From Leptodontidium sp. MPI-SDFR-AT-0119 (lineage: Eukaryota; Ascomycota; Leotiomycetes; Helotiales; Leptodontidiaceae), in assembly GCA_020726505.1 (NCBI GenBank), contig JAHLEZ010000024.1:62001-126000 (forward strand): DNA of 64,000 bases, written 5' to 3'. Every line of letters starts with the position of its first letter. Positions within the stretch are counted from its first letter, which is position 1. Positions 56,866-64,000 of the stretch are shown here, in pieces. The notes beneath the pieces were generated by a model, which was given only the letters and a program-made list of their open reading frames with translations, was not told the DNA's origin and made no database searches. The position numbers and the translations under genes are program-made.

Positions 56866-57057
56866 TTGTTCTTGGCGCAAGCTTAGCACCGGATTTAAAG
56901 CTGGTCATGCATGAAAACAAACTCTCCTCCTCCATTGAGCAAAGCCTCACTTTTGGAAAGGGAGTGTTTTGGTAGGTGGAATATCTTGTTTGCATTATTG
57001 AAAACCATCTGTCTCGCTACGTTCTACTTCGTACTAAGGGTAATGATAACGGAATTC

Positions 57058-58369
57058 TACTTTGGTCTGAGGATGAATAATTACACCCCTAAGGGTTTGA
57101 TGGTTCTAGCACCTTCTGTGTGCTAGGGGGGTCTCCGGCCAATGGTCTTAAGGGCCCTTGATGCTGCTTTAAGTCACTTCCTACTTAATTCTCTATTGTG
57201 TATACCTCTACAATCATTATGGATATTATTTATGAAGTTCCAACTCCAAAAACGCCTACTGAAGATTGTACTCGTGATGATACGAGTTCAGACTCTTTAC
57301 TTTCACGCCAATTTTACTCCGGTTGAAATCGCTCTTCAGTTAAATCTTACGATCGATCAAGTCAAGTATGCTATTCGACACCGAGTTACTCCTCAAAAAC
57401 AACGCTCTGGAAGACACCCTTTACTTGGTCCTGCCGAAAGGAAACGCCTAATCGAATGGGTATGCGCGAGTAAGAAGAATAGAAGGACTCCTTAGAATCA
57501 GATCCCTTCAATACTCGGTTGGGATTGTAAAGTGTACGCAATCGAGACAGCATTTAAAAAGGAAGGTTTCGGGAGGTATACTGCTTTAAAGAAGCCCAAA
57601 CTGACCGAGAAACATGCTAAGATTCGACTTGAATGGGCTGAAGAGCATAAGAATTGGACCGAAGAGCAATGGTTCCGGGTTTTTTGGACTGACGAGACTT
57701 GGGTAAAGCCAGGAAGGCACCGAAAGGTCAAAGTTACAAGGAGGAAAGGAGAGGCACTTCATCCGGATTGCGTTGAGCCTAAAATCCAAAGGCATATCGG
57801 CTGGATGTTTTGGGGAGGAATATCAGGTCTTTACGGTAAAGGGCCAGGTCTCTTTTGGGAGAAGAAATGGGGAACGATTAAGTCTCAAAGCTATTGCGAG
57901 CATATTGTACCTTCAATCGAAGGGTATACTCTTCCGCGAGGGTTAATTCTTATGCAAGATAATGCCAGAGGACACTCTGCTCAGAATACCGAAGACTTTA
58001 TGAGAGAACGAGGGCTTATACCTATCTTCTGGCCTGCACTCTCTCCGGATTTAAATCCTATTGAGACCTTATAGAATAGAATCAAGGATATTATCGAGGA
58101 ACAGTACCCTGAAGTCCATCGGTCTTATCCGCGGTTACGGAAAGCTATTATTGAAGCTTGGGAATTAATAACTGATGAGGAGGTGAGGGAGTTAATTAGG
58201 TCAATGCCTGAACGATGTAAAGCAGTGATAGACGCTGAGGGTTGGCATACAAAATACTAGGGATTCTTAAGAAATCAACATTGAATTGCATAAAGCGGCT
58301 AAAGCACGGGCCAGACGCACTGCCTTGACTCCCCTCAGGGGTGTAATTATTCATCCTTAGACTAAAGTA
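57058..58369 (+). mobile_element. Tc1/mariner element, full length but inactivated
   Basis: 34-bp inverted repeats at 57057-57090 and 58337-58370 (core GGATGAATAATTACACCCC) with TA at each outer end. Size (1.3 kb), inverted repeats and TA duplication are typical of Tc1/mariner. It contains one transposase frame interrupted by TAG codons. Confidence 0.9.
57229..58260 (+). pseudogene. Tc1/mariner DDE transposase with TAG stops
   Basis: The N-terminal helix-turn-helix reads TPVEIALQLNLTIDQVKYAI. A TAG follows RRTP (57493-57495). The catalytic domain follows: VFWTDETWVKPG (first Asp), LMQDNARGHSAQNTEDFM (second Asp), then WPALSPDLNPIETL and another TAG (58072-58074) where a Trp is expected. The C-terminus reads YPEVHRSYPRLRKAIIEAWE, then MPERCKAVIDAEG. 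Both stops lie where Trp is expected; TGG to TAG is the change RIP makes on the opposite strand (CCA to CTA). The start is uncertain. Confidence 0.85.
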
Positions 58370-58370
58370 G

Positions 58371-59024
58371 TTAAGATGCTCCATAACGTTATCAGACGTC
58401 AGAACTTAAAATTAAGTGGGTCCCTCCATAACGTTATCCTCACGTCACAAAGTTTCTGTAACGGTCGGGTCCTGGCACGAGTGTTCCAGGACGTGTGCAT
58501 ACCTAGAATCATTAGGGTTCTAAAATCTCATTCGTACCGTAGTTATTCTACATAGTATGTTGTACTTCGTACATGCCCAAAAGATCAAAGACTTGGCATC
58601 TGTGCGTAGTGCTAGAAGATTCCACTTTACATGGGTTGTCAACCAATAAGCCAATCCGGTATATTCTTTTTCATCTGTAACGAGTAAAATCTGGGTCATT
58701 CAGCACGGACAAAAAATATTAGATTATTACCCTTGATACGAAGTACCTTCTTTTATAAGACTAGGAAGATAAAGAAATAAGAGAATTTCACAAGGATGCT
58801 ACTTGATTGATAATCAAGCCCCGTAGCCAATGCCTCGGCTAAAGTCCCTGGTACCCACTATGGCTCTGCTTTCTCAACTGATGAATTTCTTAGTCGTAGG
58901 TCGGGGAGCGTATCTTTGTATAAAGTGTGCAAGTACGCCCTGAGAAGCAGTCACGCCATTGTTTAGGTATCTTTCTCACTTGAGCGCATGAATCCACTAG
59001 GCACTTTCGTCGTTGAAGCACAGT
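58371..59024. other. Intergenic with a short direct repeat
   Basis: CTCCATAACGTTATC occurs at about 58379 and 58425. No gene. The right end is the promoter of the metalloprotease gene. Confidence 0.45.
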
Positions 59025-59942
59025 ATGGTGTTTCCCAAACTCCTCGCCACGGTCCTTGCATCCCTATGTCTTTCCCGCGTCCTCGCCGAATTCGAACATC
59101 TCGATCCTCGAAAGGAACGCGATCATTTCAATTGTGCCACTCCCGCTAGGCATAAGGATTCCGCCGCAATCAGAGGAGTGGCAACTCGCGACCCGTTCTC
59201 GAGCTACTCGTTGAATAGATCCTCGTCGAACAGCTCTGAGGTTCCGCCAATTCCTGTGAAGGCATGGTTCCACGTTGTTGCGGAGAATACGACGCTGGCG
59301 GGGGGGTATATTTCAGATGAGAAGATTGCAGCCCAAATGCAAACCTTGAACGGCGACTTTGCTCCTAGCTTCAGATTTGAGCTGGAGGGCGTTACTAGGA
59401 CCCTCAATCTCAATTGGTCCGAGGCTCTTGAGAGAAGCGAAGCTGAGACTGAAATGAAGAGCGCTCTTAGAACGGGAGATTATAAGACGTTGAATATCTA
59501 TACGCAGAAAAGGGTGGGACCCATAACAGGTTATGCACATTTCCCCGAAAGAGTTGTAGAGGGGTCTCTGGAGTGGAATGTTTCTGGTGTTGTCGTACAC
59601 TATGATACGCTTCCAGGCGGAGTGAACCCCTGGTTCAACTTAGGCAAGATCCTGGTCCATGAAGTTGGACATTGGCTTGACCTCATACACACGTTCGGAC
59701 TAGACGAGGAAGGCAGCACTTGCACTGGTCTCGGTGATTTTATCGCTGATACACCTGCGGAATTCGAGTCAAATTCTGAATGCATATTTGGGAGAGACAC
59801 TTGCCCGGACCAAGAGGGATTAGATCCGATCACCAATCACATGGATTACTCATACGATGCCTGTAAATTCGAGTTCACTCCCCTCCAGAGGAAGCGCATG
59901 ATCGACACATGGTACACATATTACGAGAGCCCCTCCTATTGA
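59025..59942 (+). CDS. Secreted M43-family (pappalysin/cytophagalysin-type) zinc metalloprotease
   Basis: 305 residues from the ATG at 59025; no intron. Signal peptide MVFPKLLATVLASLCLSRVLA. A propeptide-like region precedes WFHVVAENTTLAGGYISDEK, the start of the catalytic domain. The zinc motif HEVGHWLDLIHTF gives His212, Glu213, His216 and His222 (HExxHxxxxxH). The metzincin Met-turn is NHMDYSYDAC. Cys pairs in STCTGLGDFIADTPAE and DTCPDQ fit the family. It would act outside the cell on proteins; in plant-associated or entomopathogenic fungi such enzymes are linked to host protein breakdown, but the role here is not known. Intact. Confidence 0.9.
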   Translation: MVFPKLLATVLASLCLSRVLAEFEHLDPRKERDHFNCATPARHKDSAAIRGVATRDPFSSYSLNRSSSNSSEVPPIPVKAWFHVVAENTTLAGGYISDEKIAAQMQTLNGDFAPSFRFELEGVTRTLNLNWSEALERSEAETEMKSALRTGDYKTLNIYTQKRVGPITGYAHFPERVVEGSLEWNVSGVVVHYDTLPGGVNPWFNLGKILVHEVGHWLDLIHTFGLDEEGSTCTGLGDFIADTPAEFESNSECIFGRDTCPDQEGLDPITNHMDYSYDACKFEFTPLQRKRMIDTWYTYYESPSY

Positions 59943-61157
59943 CACCGAATGGGTGGTTTCAGGCTCTACGCAATACATCGATTCCAGACCGTCTGGATGA
60001 ACCCCAGAATTCATCCTCTGCCTCTACGGCTTCAATCACCCCTACTAGGTAGAGGAAAGAATAGGGACAAGACATATGTTATAGCAAGGAAGGGTACGAA
60101 TGGTCAGAAACGTAGACAAACAAGAAATGATTGCAATGACCACAACAAAGCTTAGCCATATTGACATGCACAATCCGTGACTGCTGCACACACCCTTTTT
60201 TCGAGGAAGATTTTTCTTCGAAACACCATTTTCTGGTTAATCTATTCCATTCACCGTAGCTTTTTGAGCTTTTTAAAAGCTCTCTCCAGTTGTCGTAGAC
60301 AACTGGCGGTTGTGTTACCATTTACGGCAAATCCTCATCACCCCCTTAAAAACGACATATTCATCCACCACAACACCCCCACACCCGCGGACAACAAATA
60401 ATATAGCAAACCACGTCATTCCATACCTATTAAGATCCTTTCAACACTCCGGCCCAATGGAGGACGTCGTAGGACTCCTCTCAGGACACATCCAACTGGG
60501 CTCATCCGCTCCAAACACACCGAATTCTCGCCACCAACGCAACCAACCTAGCTCCGACCCTTTTGCGCCATCCAGCCCTACTATCCACAGCTGTCTTGAA
60601 ATCGAATGATCCTGTCCTGCGAATGAATCTCAGCCCCTCCAGGCTCCTGCCAGGACCCATTCATCATGCCAATCCCCAGTCCTCCTCGGCTTCACCGACG
60701 ATCGAGAAATCGGCCTGTGATCAGTCCAATCCTGCTCGAAATCCAATCCACGACACCCATCCCGTGGAGCTTGCGGTCATCCCTGCGGAGCTGAGCCCAA
60801 ATCGACCTTCCTTTTGCAGAATTGAGACTCCGTGGCGTAGATTATGCCGTGCCAATTGTAGTGGCGATGGCAGTCCTGCCAGGGCAGCGCCCTGGAGCCG
60901 AACGATCCTCGGAACAGCCTTCAATTACTAGATCTATCATTCTAATATGCAAGGACCGCCAATCGAGCTCCTCCCGAGGTCGAATGACGTGCCTCCGTGC
61001 CATCTTCCACATCAGCCAGCCTGCTTGTGACCCATTCTCCCACTGCCGGCGGTTCGTATTTAGTCCGTAGGATGCTCAGCAGAAGCTTCAATGATGCCAT
61101 TGTCATGCAGATTGTCACCTGCCACAACCACGTTGGACAGAAATGGATCCTACTCGT
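59943..61157. other. No recognised gene
   Basis: Overlapping frames on both strands (plus 60310-60609, 60563-60931 and 60997-61326) have no motifs. A perfect short palindrome CCAGTTGTCGTAGACAACTGG lies at about 60284-60304. Confidence 0.35.
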
Positions 61158-61316
61158 CACAGATCAGTCTAGATCAAGGCAACAGCGCATATCGTCGTCT
61201 CCATCGGCCAAAGGGAGCTCACCGAGATCCTTCTCATCACAGATCAGCCCAGATCCAGGCATACAGCGGATGTCGTCTTCTCCGCGGCGCAAAGGAGCTC
61301 ACCGAGATCCTTCCCT
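61158..61316. repeat. Two-copy 80-bp tandem repeat
   Basis: CACAGATCAGTCTAGATCAA at 61158 and CACAGATCAGCCCAGATCCA at 61238 begin two diverged copies; both end near GGAGCTCACCGAGATCCTTC. Confidence 0.75.
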
Positions 61317-62241
61317 CGACGCGTAATGCCACGGCGCAACCAGGCAGAAGTTGGCTATGGTGTCGTGAGGCATTACTTCCATTGGCTAGGTTATATTGCA
61401 TGAAAGGAATGCCAAGGGCAGGCCTCCATTGTTGCATTCACCAAGGGAGCATTGCCGTGAGGATCGTGATGGTGCGACAGCGAGAAGAGGGAGGTGAGCT
61501 GAGCTCATGCTCGTACCTCAGTCAATGCGATGCCCTCCAGAGGAATGATCGCCGTCGCGACAGTCAAGAGGATCGAATCCAGAGTGGCAGATCGAGGGTT
61601 TTGGCTTCAAACTGGCCATGCCGTCAAGGCTTTCAGCTGCGCAGGGCCGGCGAACCAGCTGTCGTAACCCTCGATACAACTGCCGTACCGCGCCTTGTCG
61701 CGCCGTCTTGCATGAACAATACCTTGCTCAGGGAAAGCATCTGGTGGGTGTTGTATGATGGGTAACATGCTCACGAGGAGCGCCAAACGTTGACTCCCTG
61801 GACTTGTAATGTCGTCCATTTGGCCCTTTGGCCCTTTGATACCTTACAGAATCGTCGATCGACTGCCATTGAGGTGCAGTATTGTGTGTATTTGAGTATA
61901 ACAACTTGTGGCAGACAGGAGTCGAATGAGTGCTTAACAGAACGGTATGTGTTTGCATACATTGAAGTTGAAATTTGCGAGGTTTGGTAAGTCGTTTGGT
62001 GCGGCTCTTGCGAACAGGGGCCCAAAACTAGCCCCGAAAGAACCCTTGACATACTTTTTCCAATTTTAGCCGGCGGCAGTCGTAGCCGAGGAGCCCAGAC
62101 GGATCGCCTTCGGCTCATCTTCGGCTCACCTCCCTTGACTCGCTGCTCAGCCTGGCTCACCCACAGCTCAGGTTATAGCAGCCACAGCTCAGGTCCAAAG
62201 ACGGAAATGGAAATTGCTCATGTCGAGATTCCGATATCGAA
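61317..62241. other. No recognised gene
   Basis: A 225-codon plus frame (61091-61765) crosses the tandem repeat. Its composition (many Arg, Ser and Cys, no hydrophobic pattern) looks like chance. Confidence 0.3.
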
Positions 62242-63622
62242 CTACCTGTTTCGAGGATTTTTCAAGGGGAGGGCACCGTTGTTTTTGAGCAACACAGCAG
62301 AGGCGGCACCGAGTTCTCGAACAAACTTGCCGTGATCTGCCCTCACATCACGATTTTTGGTGCCCCCAATTGCGAATCCAAGAAGCTCAGTTGCATTGAG
62401 CGGGTCTCCACTGATCTCATTTGTGCTAGGATCTAAGAGAGGGTAGTCTTTGCCCTGGTCGTGGAAGAAGTAAGGCGTCATGATTCGACGGACCATGTTA
62501 TCCAGGCGAGCCTCAGGAAGGCTGCCATTGTGGACGGCAATTGGGAGGTTCGCGCCGAAGACTGAATTCGGACCGCCGGGTTGGTCCATGTCTAGGCCTG
62601 ATTTGATTCCAAAGATACCAGATTTCGTTGCGCCATAGTCAGATACCACTGCTCCTTGAAAGCCGAGCTCGCCCTTGAGTAATCCATTTAATGCCTTTGA
62701 GTTCTCACAGGCGTATGTCTGATTCAAGCGGTTATAACTAATAATTGGAACCCATCAGCAATCAGAAGAACGCATGTCGCGTGTTCCACATACCTGCACA
62801 TCACGTAGCTCACTCCCGCCTTCACCGCATTCGCAAACGGCCACATGTAGATCTCATGCATGGTTCTATCATCGATGTTAGAGCTTAGAGCCGGGAATGG
62901 CACGGGGGACCTGGAAGGAAAGCGCTGTGTCTCTTGTTCATTTCCAACCCAGTGCTTAGCGCAAGATTGAACGCCGTTTGCTTGGATTCCTAAGACTGTT
63001 TCTTCCATGGCAACACCTGAGAGATATGGGTCTGTGGAGAAGGCTTCCCAGTTGCGACCACCCAGTGCAGATCTACCCATAGGTCCTGCTACAGGACTAC
63101 ACAAGACATCAGTCATATCCGATCAGTACACCATTCGCACGTACCTGAAGGCTATTTTTGATGCCCTTTGCTCTGAATTCAGCTCCCATATACAAGCCTC
63201 GGCGATGTATCATATCCTTATCGAAACTCGCTGCGGCAGATATCCCTGCAAGAAACACGGTGTTGAAATCTACTTCACGAACGCCAAGCGGCGAGTCCTG
63301 GAAGCAGAGACCGGTGAAATTGACTCGGCGGATAGGGGCGATGTTACCTCCACAGGGCCCTCATGTTCCGGTGACTATTGTCGCCTTTTCTTCAAGTGAA
63401 AGGGAAGCAAGGAATTGATCAACTTTCTTTGCAGCGATGCCTCATCTTCCGAGGTTGGCCATGGCTGAACGCGTCAGTGTCATATGTTTATACAGGAGTC
63501 ACTCGTTGGTACTGACGAGCTGGATAGCCTCCAACAGGTTGGAAATGTTTAGGAGCCGCATCTTGCCCCAGGCATCCGGCTGCCACCGCCAGAATCAAAA
63601 GGGAGTTGAGATTCATCACCAT
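62242..63622 (-). pseudogene. GH3 beta-glucosidase, 5' part only, with stops
   Basis: Starts at 63622 with a signal peptide (MVMNLNSLLILAVAAGCLG). It reads KKVDQFLASLSLEEKATIVT, CFQDSPLGVREVDF, GPMGRSALGGRNWEAFSTDP, CAKHWVGNEQETQR and VVSDYGATKSG, whose Asp is the expected nucleophile. These are classic GH3 family 1 motifs. Two GT-AG introns fit (63097-63144 and 62738-62793). In-frame stops or frame changes occur before KKVDQF and after VTGT. The frame ends at 62242 after AVLLKNNGALPLKNPRNR, so the second half (the (alpha/beta)6 and FnIII domains) is missing. A dead, truncated gene; intact GH3 enzymes cleave cellobiose and similar glucosides outside the cell. Confidence 0.8.
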
Positions 63623-64000
63623 GAATAGCTTAATACTTTGGAGTGATTGAAGTGATTGAAGGAAGTCTATGTGGTGGTTGGAACAGCCATAATTCTGTTC
63701 TACAGAGCTTTCTTATACTCTCATCATGAGCTTCAATCCACTCTACCCCGCGTTCGGAAAATGTCTTGTCAAAAGGCTGGGCTATCATTTAGAATGAACA
63801 AATATCAAGCCAAGTCCAAAACAATCGAAGTCGTGACATTGTGGGCCGATAATCCGCGAGGAAGGACGACAGACTTGAACGGTAAAGGAGATTAAAGTTT
63901 GTGGATAAATCGCCTTTATCCGGAAGAATGCGGGGAAGCGAATCCGGCTAAATGGGTTTCGAGCAGTAAATTAGGAACTGTCATGGAATTCGTGGTAGTG
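63623..64000. other. 5' flank of the GH3 pseudogene
   Basis: No gene or repeat recognised; a 79-codon plus frame (63656-63895) has no motif. Confidence 0.35.

Noticed and set aside
61091..61765. 225-codon plus frame
   Set aside because: It crosses a tandem repeat, has no motif and an Arg/Ser/Cys-rich composition; no support as a gene.
1..64000. CRISPR arrays, rRNA or tRNA genes, bacterial operons
   Set aside because: No regular spacer arrays, rRNA motifs or convincing tRNA cloverleaf were seen by eye; a tRNAscan run would be needed to exclude tRNAs firmly.

Overview
The window looks like a repeat-rich accessory region of a filamentous ascomycete (Pezizomycotina). The signs are short GT-AG introns of about 45-120 nt with CTAAC-like branch sites, fungal families (HET, DUF3435, DUF7703, C6 transcription factor), and an AT-rich left third whose damage looks like repeat-induced point mutation (RIP: CpA to TpA, so TAA/TAG stops, and repeat copies that differ almost only by transitions). 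I cannot name the species. No database search was run; family names rest on recognised motifs.

Layout. Positions 1-15,400 are a RIP-damaged transposon graveyard. A minus-strand Ty1/Copia element (about 430-5,300) lies next to a second one (5,423-14,105) whose left LTR is split by a 1.5-kb non-autonomous LTR element and whose body carries another 1-kb one. A less damaged Copia RT fragment follows at 14,106-14,450. At about 15.4 kb the composition changes abruptly. The first gene after that edge is a DUF3435 tyrosine recombinase (the Starship captain superfamily), killed only by nonsense codons that C:G-to-T:A changes can explain. A MADS-like ORF and a second, truncated DUF3435 gene follow at 20.9-22.4 kb.

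From 22.7 to 44 kb the sequence is mostly gene-bearing: a broken TRI14-like propeller gene, a Tc1/mariner remnant, a transcription-factor fragment, an intronless bacterial-type CocE/NonD hydrolase, then a homogentisate dioxygenase-like gene, a flavin-reductase-like gene, an ABM-like protein and a cytochrome P450. A HET pseudogene and a DUF7703 membrane protein follow. The dioxygenase, reductase, ABM protein and P450 lie within 7.6 kb and could act together on an aromatic compound, but this is inference.

From 44.2 to 49.2 kb there is a young, nearly intact plus-strand Copia element with 5-bp target duplications and LTRs that differ at one base. Its single long frame is broken by one TAG, followed by CAA CTA, a classic leaky-stop context. 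It is inserted inside another reading frame. The right part holds a MULE transposase fragment, an SDR and an MDR reductase (divergent, about 1 kb apart), an NmrA-like pseudogene with a one-base deletion, a hypothetical gene, a complete Tc1/mariner element with 34-bp inverted repeats, a secreted M43-type metalloprotease and the 5' part of a broken GH3 beta-glucosidase. Three MITE-like inverted-repeat elements are scattered through the window. Apparently intact genes are CocE, HGD-like, flavin reductase, ABM, P450, DUF7703, SDR, MDR and M43; much of the rest is broken or mobile.
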